In this document: piece after piece, positions 23,666 through 33,279 of the stretch
How the letters are laid out: each line of letters opens with the position of its first letter
How positions within the stretch are numbered: the stretch's first letter is position 1
From: CAYGDP01 sp964348665
GTDB lineage: Bacteria; Verrucomicrobiota; Verrucomicrobiia; Palsa-1439; CAYGDP01
Reading direction: 5' to 3'
Length of the DNA stretch: 64,000 nt
Assembly: GCA_964348665.1 (NCBI GenBank)
Contig: CAYGDP010000003.1
Location: forward strand, 1 to 64,000
The notes under the pieces: model-generated
Told to the model about the DNA's origin: nothing
Seen by the model: the letters and a program-made list of their open reading frames with translations, nothing else
Database searches by the model: none
Made by a program: the position numbers and the translations under genes

Positions 23666-25483
23666 ATGCCTCCGTTCAGTTTCCGCCTCAAGCTGTTGCT
23701 GGCGATGATGCTTGTCGTGATTGGCGTGACGGGGTCGGTGCTGTATGTTGTGCGCCAGCGCGTCGCGGCGAGCTATCGGGCAATCAGCGAACGTGAGTTC
23801 AAGAGCCGGGTGCAGTCTTTTGGACAACTACAAGAGGCCCGGTTAAGCCATATCAAGCGGCGATTTGAAGATTTTTCGCGTTCCTCACGATTGAGACATG
23901 CCATTGGAAGAGTCAACGAGGCGCATGCTGCGAATGACCTGCAGGATTTTACGGCGGCCGCCGAGCTAATGTACAAAGTGACCACCGACGAGTTGCGCGA
24001 TTACTTGGGTCAATCGGGCGGACATCGGCGTCCCTTGTTCTTTCGGCTCCTCGACTCGGAGGGGCGTCCGGTGCGATTGCCCGCGGGTTCCGAAGCCGGG
24101 ATTACCCAACCTCGCGCGCAGGAGGGGCTGCGGGAAAAAATATTGCGGCTGAAGAAGGCGCTGGCTAACGAAGCGTCCCAGCAAGTCGGCTATCTTGCCC
24201 CCGAAATTGACGAGGGACGCGTCGAACTGGCGGAGGTTATTTTAACGATTATCACCGACACGGACAGTACCCCGGCTGGCGCGCTCATTGTCGGGTTTCC
24301 CCTGTTGACGCGCGCGCCGGTGGATCGCGGCGCCACGAGAGCGATGAAGTCCGATGATTCCATCCAGAGTGGTGTGTGGCTGGAAAACGATCTTTATTCA
24401 GACGAAATTCCCGAAGAAATACATCACTCGCTCGATCCATTGCTGCGAGCGATTCCCGCGGACAAGGAGGAGGGAAACTTTGAAGCAACACTGGCGGGCT
24501 TGCCGTATCGCATTTATTTCCGAGCGCTCAATCCGCGCTCTGCGTTCCCGATGGCGTACCAAATCAGCCTGTACTCGCTCGACGAACTCCGCCGCACGCA
24601 GGCCGATTTGCGAGGGAAAATTGTCGGGTTCGGTGTTCTGGCGTTGATTGGCGCGTTCGCGGTCAGCCTGCTTCTGTCCCACGGACTTTCGGTGCCGATC
24701 CGCGAATTGGTGGCGGGCACGAAACAAGTCGAGGCGGGAAATTATACCGCCAAGGTGCGCGTGCGAAGCCGGGACGAAATCGGTCAACTGGCCGAGTCGT
24801 TCAACGAAATGACCGACGGTCTCGCGCTCAAGGAGAAATACCGCAGTGTCTTGGATAAAGTGACCGATAAAGATGTCGCCAAACAATTGCTTCACGGCAA
24901 GATTTCGCTCGGTGGCGAGGCGCGCCAAGCCAGTATGTTGTTTTGCGACATCCGCGGATTTACGGCGTTGACCGAACAAATGCCGCCCGAAGAAGTCATC
25001 CACATGCTCAACGAACATTTTACGCCGCTGACCCGCGTCGTCAAAGAGCACAACGGTGTGGTGGACAAATTTGTCGGCGACCTCATCATGGCCGTCTTCG
25101 GCGCGCCGAAAAGTTATGGGCACGACGCCTACGACGCCGCGCGGTGCGCGCTGGATATGATCGGCGAGCGGAAAAAATTAAACGAACACTCGAAATACAA
25201 AATCGAGGTCGGTATCGGTGTTGCCACTGGTGACGTACTGGCCGGCTGCATGGGATCCGATGACCGTCTTAATTACACGGTGTTGGGCGAACGCGTGAAC
25301 CTCGCCAGCCGGCTTTGCGGACAAGCCGCGCGCGGGGAAGTTGTGATTGATTCGACCACCCACCAATTACTCGGCGACCTCGCCACGGTCGAATCGATGC
25401 CGCCGCTCAAACTGAAAGGGGTTTCCTATCCTGTCCCGGCCTATAAATTGCGGGAAATCAAACCGTTGCCAGCAAAATCATGA
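23666..25483 (+). CDS. Membrane class III adenylate/guanylate cyclase with HAMP
   Basis: A 605-aa sensor cyclase. Membrane helix 1 is at about 8-28, an extracytoplasmic sensor region spans about 30-315, helix 2 is at about 317-338, HAMP at about 338-390, and the catalytic domain at about 415-600. Metal-binding Asp are in FCDIRGFT and VGDLIMAVFG; the Lys in VVDKFVGD is typical of ATP-specific cyclases; the transition-state Asn/Arg are in VNLASRL. It likely makes cAMP in response to an envelope signal. It sits between the cupredoxin and porin genes, which may encode parts of the same response. Confidence 0.92.
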   Translation: MPPFSFRLKLLLAMMLVVIGVTGSVLYVVRQRVAASYRAISEREFKSRVQSFGQLQEARLSHIKRRFEDFSRSSRLRHAIGRVNEAHAANDLQDFTAAAELMYKVTTDELRDYLGQSGGHRRPLFFRLLDSEGRPVRLPAGSEAGITQPRAQEGLREKILRLKKALANEASQQVGYLAPEIDEGRVELAEVILTIITDTDSTPAGALIVGFPLLTRAPVDRGATRAMKSDDSIQSGVWLENDLYSDEIPEEIHHSLDPLLRAIPADKEEGNFEATLAGLPYRIYFRALNPRSAFPMAYQISLYSLDELRRTQADLRGKIVGFGVLALIGAFAVSLLLSHGLSVPIRELVAGTKQVEAGNYTAKVRVRSRDEIGQLAESFNEMTDGLALKEKYRSVLDKVTDKDVAKQLLHGKISLGGEARQASMLFCDIRGFTALTEQMPPEEVIHMLNEHFTPLTRVVKEHNGVVDKFVGDLIMAVFGAPKSYGHDAYDAARCALDMIGERKKLNEHSKYKIEVGIGVATGDVLAGCMGSDDRLNYTVLGERVNLASRLCGQAARGEVVIDSTTHQLLGDLATVESMPPLKLKGVSYPVPAYKLREIKPLPAKS

Positions 25484-25538
25484 AGCGAATTTACTTACCG
25501 AGAAAACTTTTCCCTATGTTCCCTGTGACTCGTTGGTT

Positions 25539-25544
25539 TATAGT
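25539..25544 (+). promoter_or_regulatory. -10-like element before the porin gene
   Basis: TATAGT ends 9 nt upstream of the ATG at 25554. The -35 region is weak. No ribosome binding site is seen, so a leaderless transcript is possible. Confidence 0.3.
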
Positions 25545-25553
25545 CTGAACACG

Positions 25554-26789
25554 ATGAATCGAGCCTCGAAAAACCTCGCGAACCTTGTTGCGATCAGCCT
25601 CGGTCTGCTGACTTCCAGTGTTGGAAACGCCCAGGAATGGCTGGATACGATTGATGATCATTTATTTCTGCAATCGCGAGATGGATTTTTTCGGACGGAC
25701 TTGAGCGTGATGCACGACGCCGAGTGGCAATTTGTGGATCTGCGACCGCCCGGCTTGATCTTCCGCGATGATGACCTCTGGAACTCACGGCTGTATATGT
25801 TCCTAGACACCAAAATCGGGCAGCATCTCTACAGCCTCGTGCAGGCGCGATTCGATCGCGGGTTTGATCCACGATCCGACCATTTCGAGGGGCGCGCCGA
25901 CGAGTATCTGTTGCGCTACATGCCGTTCCACGACGGACGATTGAATGTCCAATTCGGCAAGTTTGCAACCGTTGTCGGCGACTGGGTTCCGCGACATTTG
26001 TCGTGGGACAACCCGTTCATCAACGCACCGCTGCCGTATGAAAATGTCACGATCATCACCGACCAAGCTGCACCGCCATCGCCCGCGGCGTTTCTCGCCC
26101 GTCGCACCTCGCCCGACAAGAAATTCATTTGGGTACCGATGATTTGGGGTCCGTCCTACTCGACCGGTGGCTCTGTATTCGGGCGCGTGGCAAAATTCGA
26201 TTACGCCGTGGAAGTGAAAGCCACCTCGATTTCTTCCCGCCCGTCCGCGTGGGACGCACGCCACATCGGGTTCGACGACCCGACGGTGAGCGGACGAGTC
26301 GGATTTCGCCCGAACTCGTCGTGGAACCTCGGCGCATCGTTCAGTCGCGGGCCGTATTTGTTGCCAGCCGCCGAGCCGACTTTGCCGGGAGGAAGTGACA
26401 TTGGCGACTTCAATCAAATCACCATCGGTCACGACATCAGCTACGCGCGACGGCATTGGCAGGTGTGGGCGGAATTTTTCTGGTCGCGATTCGAGGTACC
26501 GAATGTCGGCAATGCCGACACCTGGGCGTATTACATCGAAACAAAATACAAGCTTACGACACGGCTCTTTATCGCCGCGCGCTGGAACCAGCAATTTTTT
26601 GGCGAAGTCCCCAACGGCGCCGGTGGCGAATCACGCTGGGATCGCGATATCAGCCGGGCTGAACTAGCGTTCGGCTATCGGTTCAATCGGCACTGGCAGG
26701 GGAAAGTGCAATACAGCTACAGCCACCAAAACGGCCCGTTCCAACAAGGCGAACAACTCGTAGCTCTGCAACTGACGACGAAGTTTTAA
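25554..26789 (+). CDS. Outer-membrane porin-like beta-barrel protein
   Basis: A 411-aa protein with a signal peptide (MNRASKNLANLVAISLGLLTSSVGNA, cleaved before QEW) and many alternating hydrophobic, aromatic-ended strands (FWSRFEVPN, YYIETKYKL, AELAFGYRF). It ends in LVALQLTTKF, whose C-terminal Phe is typical of BamA-recognised barrels. It resembles phosphate-selective or carbohydrate porins only in general pattern; the substrate is unknown. The TTG start at 25533 would overlap the -10 element, so the ATG is preferred. It ends 3 nt from the convergent DUF1501 copy B. Confidence 0.8.
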   Translation: MNRASKNLANLVAISLGLLTSSVGNAQEWLDTIDDHLFLQSRDGFFRTDLSVMHDAEWQFVDLRPPGLIFRDDDLWNSRLYMFLDTKIGQHLYSLVQARFDRGFDPRSDHFEGRADEYLLRYMPFHDGRLNVQFGKFATVVGDWVPRHLSWDNPFINAPLPYENVTIITDQAAPPSPAAFLARRTSPDKKFIWVPMIWGPSYSTGGSVFGRVAKFDYAVEVKATSISSRPSAWDARHIGFDDPTVSGRVGFRPNSSWNLGASFSRGPYLLPAAEPTLPGGSDIGDFNQITIGHDISYARRHWQVWAEFFWSRFEVPNVGNADTWAYYIETKYKLTTRLFIAARWNQQFFGEVPNGAGGESRWDRDISRAELAFGYRFNRHWQGKVQYSYSHQNGPFQQGEQLVALQLTTKF

Positions 26790-26792
26790 GTA

Positions 26793-28253
26793 CTACGCCA
26801 AAATCGGTTTCACGAGTTTACCGAAGACGTCGGTAAGGCGGTAATCGCGGCCTTGGAAGCGGAAGGTGAGTTTGGTGTGGTCGAATCCTAGCAGGTGCAG
26901 AATCGTAGCCTGTAAATCATGCACGTGGACGGGATCTTGCCCAACTTTGAACCCAAGTTCGTCGCTTTCCCCATAGACAACTCCTTTTTTCACACCGCCG
27001 CCCGCCATCCAGACACAGAAACAATCGGGGAAATGATCACGCCCGAGGATCGCGCTTTTTTCGGTGCGACCTTCACGGAACGGTGTGCGACCAAACTCGC
27101 CGCTCCAAAGAATCAGTGTATCATCGAGCAATCCGCGTTGTTTCAGGTCGCGCAGCAGCGCGGCGACGGGCTTATCCATCGTGGCGCATTTTTTTGTCAA
27201 CCCATCCTCGATGCCCGTGGCAGGGTCGGTGCCATGATAATCCCAGCCCCAGTCGAAAAGCTGGACAAAACGTACACCTTTCTCGAGTAACCGGCGTGCC
27301 AGCAGACAGTTGTTCGCAAAACTAGCGTCACCCGGCTTCGCGCCGTAGGCGTCGAGCGTCTCTTGTTTTTCGCGAGAAATGTCCATCACTTCAGGCGCGG
27401 AGACTTGCATGCGAAACGCCAATTCATACTGCGCGATGCGCGTCGCCGTTTCGGGATGCCCCATCTCTTTTTCCTGCGCTTGATTCAGGTCGCGCATGGC
27501 ATCGAGCGTTTTGCGGCGCAGATTACGATCCATCCCCGCTGGGTCGGAGAGATACAAGACGGGGTCACCTTTGCTGCGGCATTGGCAGCCCTGAAAGACT
27601 GACGGCAAAAAACCACTGCCCCACGCGCTCTGTCCCGCGCTCGGTTGCGTGCCGCTGCTGACCAGCGCGATGAACCCCGGTAAATCTTCGTTCTCGGTGC
27701 CGAGTCCGTAGGTGACCCACGCGCCCATGCTCGGCCGCCCCTGACGACCCGACCCGGTGAAGAGCAACAACTCGGCGGGCGCATGATTGAACTCGTCGGT
27801 GTGCATGGATTTGATCAGCGCGATTTCGTCGGCGATGCCGTGGAAGTTCGGGATCGCGTCGCTCATCCACATCCCCGCGTTGCCGTATTGCTTGAATGTT
27901 CGTTTCGTGCCGAGCAACTTGGGTGTGGCGGAGGTGAACCCGAATCGTTTGCCCTTGAAAAATTCGTCGGGACACATTTCCCCGTCACGTTTCACGAGCT
28001 CGGGTTTGTAATCGAACATGTCCAAATGCGGCGGTCCACCGGACATGTGCAGGTTGATCACGCGCTTCACCTTTGGTGCAAAATGCGGCTGCTTTGGCGC
28101 GAGTGGATTGATCACTCCGCGCGGCGGGGGTGCCGCAAAACTATCGCGGTCGAACAACCAGCCGAGCGCGATCGCGCCGAGGCTCAATTGTCCCGACCGG
28201 TGAAGAAAATGCCGCCTCGTAATATTCTGAAGTTGTTCTGTTTGAGAATTCAT
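26793..28253 (-). CDS. DUF1501 domain protein, Tat-exported (copy B)
   Basis: A 486-aa paralogue of the protein at 18320-19816. The Tat signal is TRRHFLHRSGQLSLGAIALG and the family core is LHMSGGPPHLDMFDYKPEL. The C-terminal GGVKKGVVYGESDELGF and HDLQATILHLLGFDHTKLTFRFQGRDYRLTDV match copy A closely in order. It is encoded 10 nt downstream of PSCyt copy B, the same pairing as copy A. The biochemical function is not established for the family. Confidence 0.92.
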   Translation of the reverse strand: MNSQTEQLQNITRRHFLHRSGQLSLGAIALGWLFDRDSFAAPPPRGVINPLAPKQPHFAPKVKRVINLHMSGGPPHLDMFDYKPELVKRDGEMCPDEFFKGKRFGFTSATPKLLGTKRTFKQYGNAGMWMSDAIPNFHGIADEIALIKSMHTDEFNHAPAELLLFTGSGRQGRPSMGAWVTYGLGTENEDLPGFIALVSSGTQPSAGQSAWGSGFLPSVFQGCQCRSKGDPVLYLSDPAGMDRNLRRKTLDAMRDLNQAQEKEMGHPETATRIAQYELAFRMQVSAPEVMDISREKQETLDAYGAKPGDASFANNCLLARRLLEKGVRFVQLFDWGWDYHGTDPATGIEDGLTKKCATMDKPVAALLRDLKQRGLLDDTLILWSGEFGRTPFREGRTEKSAILGRDHFPDCFCVWMAGGGVKKGVVYGESDELGFKVGQDPVHVHDLQATILHLLGFDHTKLTFRFQGRDYRLTDVFGKLVKPILA

Positions 28254-28263
28254 ACCATCTCCT

Positions 28264-31200
28264 TCATCGTTTCATCATCGTCTCGTCCAGATTTAGCAAC
28301 ACGTTGGCGACGGTTGTCCACGCGGCGAGTTCGATCACGTCGGTGCCTTTTGGCGCTGGACCAAGCGGATTCGTTGCTAGGTCGGCGGCTTTCTTCGGGT
28401 CTTTGGTAAGTTCGGTTCTGGTTTCATCGTAAAGTTGCACGAGCCGTTTCACTTCGGCGTCGGTCGGCGGACGGGCGAGACAGAGGCGCAGTGCAAATCG
28501 TGTTTTGTCCACGTTCGTTCCATTTGCAACAGAGACCCGTCGCGCCAGGGCTTGAGCGCATTCAATATAGACAGGATCGTTGAGGGTAACGAGGGCTTGC
28601 AACGGCGTGTTGGTGCGGACGCGGCGCAGCGTACAGACTTCGCGGTTAGGCGCGTCGAACGTCGCCATCGAAGGGTACGGACTGGTGCGCCGCCACTCGG
28701 TATAAAGCGCGCGACGATATTTGTCTTCGCCTTTGCTTGGCTGCCAGTCGAGCGCGCCGCCAAACGCTGCTGTCAATCCAAACGACGGTCTCGCGGGGCG
28801 CACCGATGGGCCGTACATTTTTTTGCTCAACAATCCGCTGACGGCAAGCGCCTGGTCGCGCACGGTCTCGGCGGTCATCCGGAAACGCGGCCCCCGCGAG
28901 AGCAGGCGGTTGTCGGGGTCTTTTTCGACCAGCTCGGGCGTGACGCGCGAGCTTTGGCGATAGGCTGCGGAAGTAACGAGCATCTTGAGAAACTTTTTCA
29001 TGTCCCATTTTTGTGCCACCAGTTCTGTGGCGAGCCAATCGAGCAGTTCGGGATGGGTTGGTAGCTCGCCTTGCATCCCGAATTCCTCCGTGGTGCGCAC
29101 CAAACCGTTGCCAAAAATTTGTTCCCAGAGGCGATTGGCGAGGACACGAGCGGTGAGTGGGTTATTCTCATCCACGAGCCAGCGGGCGAGCGCAAGGCGA
29201 TCCTTGGGGGCGTCGGCGGGGAGCGGATGAAAGATTGCCGGCACGCCTTCGGTGACTTCATCGGCCAGGGCGAGGAAGTTGCCGCGAATCTGAATTTTCG
29301 TTGTGCGCCGTTGCTTGCCTTTCAGCTCGCGCAGGACCGGCACGGTATTGGGTTTAAACTCGGCCAATTCTTTCTTGAGCGACTTGAGCTGGTTGCGGTC
29401 GGCGTCGAATTCTGGCGCGACGGTGCGAACATAATAATCCGCCATCGCCGTTTTTTGCGTGGCGCTCCGTTTGTCGGGCGGCACAGCCAAAGCGGAGCGG
29501 ACAGGTTCCGGCAAGGAGAACGTACCGAGCGGGTTGGGAGCGCCCGTGGCCGAGAGCCGGAATTTGCCGAGGAGATGTTGTGCGAATTGCGAGTTTTGCA
29601 CCAATTCGAATGTCAGAGTGATCGGTTCATCGCGTTCGATGGAGGATTTGAGCGCGAACACCGCCGAGTGATCCTTGCCGAATTGCGGCGAGATCGCCCA
29701 GCCTGAATCGCCGTCTTTACCGTCAATGGCTTTTGCGACAGAAAACCCCTCCTGCGAATGCGGAGCACTGGCATCGCTGAACCGTTTTGCACTTTTGCCG
29801 GCTTTCACTTTAAATTCCGAGAGCACGAAATTCCCATTTCCAGATCGGCCAGATCCCTTTGCGGGCAAGGACGAATCAGCCAACGCTTCCAGCCGGAATG
29901 CCGTGATGGATTTCAGGTCGGTGGTGACCGTGATCGTGTAGGTATCTTTCTCCGGCGTTTTTCCGCTGGCCAGAATCGAAGCATCCGGTTGAATCGCCAA
30001 CGTCGTGCCACCGGACGATTCTGCTTTGCCGGGTTTTAGTGGTGTCCACGTCGGCGGCGCGGCGGTCATCTCGCGTTCCCATGTGGCTTGCGCGGCGTCC
30101 AGAGCGGGCGAGCGCGTCTGAAATTTCTTTTCCAACGCGGCGATGTCGGCCTCGAGTTTCTGGCGTTTCTCTTTTTGTTCCGGGGACAACACACTCAACA
30201 CGGGCGATTCATCGCCACGATCGGCGTCCTCGGTGTTGTTGAGAAAAGCAAACAGTTGGAAGTATTCCTTGTTGGTGAGCGGGTCGTATTTGTGGGTGTG
30301 ACACTGCGCGCAAGCCATCGAAGTGCCCATCCAAACCGCCATGGTCGTGCCGACACGATCCACGACGGCGGCATTACGCCATTCCTCGTCGGTTGTGCCG
30401 CCTTCGTTATTGGTCATCGTGTTGCGATGAAACGCCGTGGCGATCACTTGATCATCGGTTGAGTTGGGCAGCAGATCGCCTGCGATTTGCTCGATGGTGA
30501 ATTGGTCGAACGGTTTATTTTCGTTGAACGCCCGGATCGCCCAGTCGCGATACATCCAAATCGTTCGCGCGGGATCATCCGCATAACCCGCGCTGTCGGC
30601 GTAACGGGCAAGATCGAGCCACATCCGCGCCCAATGCTCGCCGTACGCGTCTTTCGCGAGGAAATGATCCACGAGTTTTTCGTAGGCGTCAGGCGATTTG
30701 TCGGCCACGAACGCGTCCACTTCCTCAATAGTCGGTGGCAAACCCGTTAGATCAAGCGATACTCGTCGGATCAGCGCGAACCGATCTGCCTCCGGTTGCG
30801 GCGTCAATTTTTCCTGCTCGAGTCGTGCGAGAATGAAATGGTCGGGGCCATTACGCGGCCATTTTGCGTTCTTGGTTTTCGGAACGGGCGGTCGCTTCGG
30901 CTTGAGATATGCCCAATGTTTTTCGTATTTCGCCCCCTGCGCGATCCAAGCTTTCAATAATTCGGTTTCTTTTGTCTTAAGTATCTTGCCAGTCTTGGGC
31001 GGCGGCATTATGTCGTCGGGGTCGGCCGTCGTGACGCGCTTGATCAACTCGCTCTTGGCGGGTTGACCCGGCACGACAGCCGCGTAGCCGCCGAGGTCTA
31101 TCCGCGAGCCGTCCTCCGTGTCGAGCCGCAATCCGCCGAGTTTCTTGGCACCTTTACGTTCTTTTTCGTCGAACCCGTGGCAGGTAAAGCAATTATTGGA

Positions 31201-31305
31201 AAGGATCGGGCGAATCTCGCGCTGAAAATCCACTTTATCGGCAGCGGACGAACCGCGCGCGACGACGAACGCGACCATCACACAGGACGAAAGGAAGAAC
31301 TTCAT
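28264..31305 (-). CDS. PSCyt1-DUF1549-DUF1553 multidomain cytochrome-like protein (copy B)
   Basis: A 1,013-aa paralogue of copy A with the same domain order: signal peptide (about 1-22), PSCyt1 with CFTCH (Cys39, Cys42, His43), DUF1549 with CAQCH (CAQCHTHKYDPLTNKEYF), a beta-rich middle insert and DUF1553 (RLWEQIFGNGLVRTTEEFGMQGELPTHPELLDWLA). It is probably periplasmic and haem-binding. An AraC-type regulator is transcribed divergently from the 75-bp intergenic region and is the obvious candidate regulator of this gene pair. Confidence 0.92.
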   Translation of the reverse strand: MKFFLSSCVMVAFVVARGSSAADKVDFQREIRPILSNNCFTCHGFDEKERKGAKKLGGLRLDTEDGSRIDLGGYAAVVPGQPAKSELIKRVTTADPDDIMPPPKTGKILKTKETELLKAWIAQGAKYEKHWAYLKPKRPPVPKTKNAKWPRNGPDHFILARLEQEKLTPQPEADRFALIRRVSLDLTGLPPTIEEVDAFVADKSPDAYEKLVDHFLAKDAYGEHWARMWLDLARYADSAGYADDPARTIWMYRDWAIRAFNENKPFDQFTIEQIAGDLLPNSTDDQVIATAFHRNTMTNNEGGTTDEEWRNAAVVDRVGTTMAVWMGTSMACAQCHTHKYDPLTNKEYFQLFAFLNNTEDADRGDESPVLSVLSPEQKEKRQKLEADIAALEKKFQTRSPALDAAQATWEREMTAAPPTWTPLKPGKAESSGGTTLAIQPDASILASGKTPEKDTYTITVTTDLKSITAFRLEALADSSLPAKGSGRSGNGNFVLSEFKVKAGKSAKRFSDASAPHSQEGFSVAKAIDGKDGDSGWAISPQFGKDHSAVFALKSSIERDEPITLTFELVQNSQFAQHLLGKFRLSATGAPNPLGTFSLPEPVRSALAVPPDKRSATQKTAMADYYVRTVAPEFDADRNQLKSLKKELAEFKPNTVPVLRELKGKQRRTTKIQIRGNFLALADEVTEGVPAIFHPLPADAPKDRLALARWLVDENNPLTARVLANRLWEQIFGNGLVRTTEEFGMQGELPTHPELLDWLATELVAQKWDMKKFLKMLVTSAAYRQSSRVTPELVEKDPDNRLLSRGPRFRMTAETVRDQALAVSGLLSKKMYGPSVRPARPSFGLTAAFGGALDWQPSKGEDKYRRALYTEWRRTSPYPSMATFDAPNREVCTLRRVRTNTPLQALVTLNDPVYIECAQALARRVSVANGTNVDKTRFALRLCLARPPTDAEVKRLVQLYDETRTELTKDPKKAADLATNPLGPAPKGTDVIELAAWTTVANVLLNLDETMMKR

Positions 31306-31343
31306 ACCACCGAAACGCTACCAGTTTAACCGCAAAAGAGCAA

Positions 31344-31370
31344 TTGTCGTTCTTGCTAAAAAGCTATAAT
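31344..31370 (+). promoter_or_regulatory. Candidate araC-type regulator promoter
   Basis: A consensus TATAAT (31365-31370) lies 10 nt before the ATG at 31381. TTGTCG (31344-31349) is a -35 candidate with a short 15-bp spacer. The transcript would have almost no leader. The same region must hold the divergent promoter of PSCyt copy B. Confidence 0.45.
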
Positions 31371-31380
31371 ATCTTCCTGT

Positions 31381-32217
31381 ATGACGGCAAAACCAGTTCA
31401 TATTACCGATCGGATTGCTCCCGGCTATTATGATCATCGGCGCGTCAGTGTCACCTTTCGCGAAGCAGGCACGGATGATTGGTTGTTGGTTTGCAACCGT
31501 CGTGGGGCAGCGCGCTACCAATATCCGGGTGGGGCTCACGTGAGTCGGCGGGGCGATTTTGTCATGATCGCTCCGCAAACCAAGCACGATTATGGCGTTG
31601 AACCTCGAATCTGTCGCTGGGAGGTCTTTTGGGTGCATTTCCATCCCCGCGCGGAATGGAGTGGCTTATTGCGGTGGCCGGAATTATCGCCGGGTCTGAT
31701 GCATCTGACGATTCCCGACCGAACGCTGCGTCTCCGCATCGAGCGGCAGATGGAAGAAATGCTGCGGCTCTACCAGAGTGCTTCGCGTCACCGCGAGACC
31801 TTTGCGTTCAATGCGCTGGAAGAAATTCTCCTCTGGTGCGACACGCTGAATCCGCGTTCCGCCCAAGCCCCGTTGGATCCTCGCGTCCACGCGGCGGTGG
31901 ACTATATCTCCACCCATCTTGCCGAGCCACTCACGCTTGCGATTCTGGCTCGGGCGTGTGGACTCTCGATATCCCGGCTCGCGCATTTGTTCCGGCGACA
32001 AGTCGGCCAGACGCCCCAGCAGTTTTGGGAACGCCGTCGTATCGAGCGCGCGATGCACCTTCTCCAAATCACCTCACAAACGGTCAAGGAAATCGCCGCC
32101 GCGTGCGGATTCAATAATCCGTTTTACTTCACACTCCGCTTCAAACAATTCACCGGATTCAGCCCTCGAGCGTACCGGCGACGGCAACTGTCGCACGCGC
32201 CGCGCCAATCGGATTAA
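31381..32217 (+). CDS. AraC-family transcriptional regulator
   Basis: A 278-aa DNA-binding regulator. The N-terminal half (about 1-150) is a cupin-like ligand-binding domain of the AraC type (RRGDFVMIAPQTKHDYGVEP). The C-terminal half (about 170-268) holds two helix-turn-helix motifs (LAILARACGLSISRLAHLFRRQVG and VKEIAAACGFNNPFYFTLRFKQFTG, ending in SPRAYRRR). The divergent position suggests control of the PSCyt/DUF1501 copy B pair, perhaps in response to a sugar. No terminator is clear, but a small GGCTC/GAGCC hairpin lies just after the stop. Confidence 0.92.
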   Translation: MTAKPVHITDRIAPGYYDHRRVSVTFREAGTDDWLLVCNRRGAARYQYPGGAHVSRRGDFVMIAPQTKHDYGVEPRICRWEVFWVHFHPRAEWSGLLRWPELSPGLMHLTIPDRTLRLRIERQMEEMLRLYQSASRHRETFAFNALEEILLWCDTLNPRSAQAPLDPRVHAAVDYISTHLAEPLTLAILARACGLSISRLAHLFRRQVGQTPQQFWERRRIERAMHLLQITSQTVKEIAAACGFNNPFYFTLRFKQFTGFSPRAYRRRQLSHAPRQSD

Positions 32218-32244
32218 CACGGCTCAAGAGCCGGTTCCGGCAGG

Positions 32245-33231
32245 CTAATGGGTCTCGCGTCGGGCGAATCCGCGCCAGGAATTGCGATTGTGATGCGCGA
32301 TCTGGATGCCGCTCAATCGCATCGTCTCGAACCATTTTTCGATTTCTTCACGACGGATGTAATGGGCGGTCGGCGGGGTCAGATGATCATAAACAATCGC
32401 GCGCACATCGCGGAACGAAAATTTAGAGATGTACGAAAGATATTCTCCATAGGGAAGTTTTTTGGCAGTCTCTCCCAGCGGTCCGTAAATCAATCGAAGC
32501 ATCGGCCAGAGCGCAAAGGCGGTGATGGCCCAACTGACCACGCGCAAACCGAGCGGGTTGAGGTGCGATGTGACGCCCCGGCGAAGCGGGTTGACCAGCC
32601 AGATAATCCAGCCGTTGTTCTCGCGTCCGTACACCCAGACGGAAATCGAGCCGCCCTGCCGCAACAATGTCGGCAGCACGCGAAACCCTCCTTCGGGGTC
32701 GGGCAAATGATGCAGAACGCCCAGTGAGTAGATGTAATCGAACACCGGTTTGACCGGCGGAGAATAAATATCCGCCTGCGCGACATGGACGTTTGGCATT
32801 TCACGCGTGTGCATATACGCTTCCTCGACTGCGTCGCTCAAGTCGAGCCCCACCACCGTTTCCGCGCCGAATTTATGCGCCCAGACCAAATGTCGTCCTT
32901 TGCCGCATCCGGCGTCGAGCATGACCTTGCCGCGAAAATCTTCTCGTGTAACGGGACGGATCCAATCAAGAAACTGCTGTTCGTAGGCGGGGTCGAGCCA
33001 ATTGAACTGCCTCCATTGCTTGCCGAAATTCTCGACCGTTCGCGCCTTTTCGCCTTCCAACGGCTCGATCTGGAATCGCGGGATTCCGCAGCGAACGGGG
33101 TAGCTCACGCCGCACGCCGCGCAATCCAACGCGCCCGCGATGATCTCCGCGCCGTCCCGCTCGGTGGCATTCAGGCGCAACCCGCCGCGACAGTGCGGGC
33201 AACAAAGGATATCGAGGAACGCGGATTTCAT
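32245..33231 (-). CDS. SAM-dependent methyltransferase with N-terminal Trm112-like zinc ribbon
   Basis: A 328-aa protein. Residues 1-55 form a Trm112-like zinc module (CCPHC and CAACGVSYP, then a hydrophobic PRF strand). A class I methyltransferase domain follows, with motif I VMLDAGCGKGRHL at about 100-112, the acidic motif VVGLDLS, and YIYSLGVLHHLPDP. The C-terminal third has a hydrophobic region that may associate with membrane. The substrate is unknown; such fusions are often near polysaccharide or lipid genes. Convergent with the AraC gene. Confidence 0.85.
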   Translation of the reverse strand: MKSAFLDILCCPHCRGGLRLNATERDGAEIIAGALDCAACGVSYPVRCGIPRFQIEPLEGEKARTVENFGKQWRQFNWLDPAYEQQFLDWIRPVTREDFRGKVMLDAGCGKGRHLVWAHKFGAETVVGLDLSDAVEEAYMHTREMPNVHVAQADIYSPPVKPVFDYIYSLGVLHHLPDPEGGFRVLPTLLRQGGSISVWVYGRENNGWIIWLVNPLRRGVTSHLNPLGLRVVSWAITAFALWPMLRLIYGPLGETAKKLPYGEYLSYISKFSFRDVRAIVYDHLTPPTAHYIRREEIEKWFETMRLSGIQIAHHNRNSWRGFARRETH

Positions 33232-33279
33232 GAGTCATTGAAGCCGTTTCAGCGAAGCGGCGAAAAATCAAGCCCCGAC

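Noticed and set aside
18320..31305. Compound transposon or integrated element
   Set aside because: No transposase, integrase, target duplication or terminal repeat was seen; the paired genes are ordinary PVC families.
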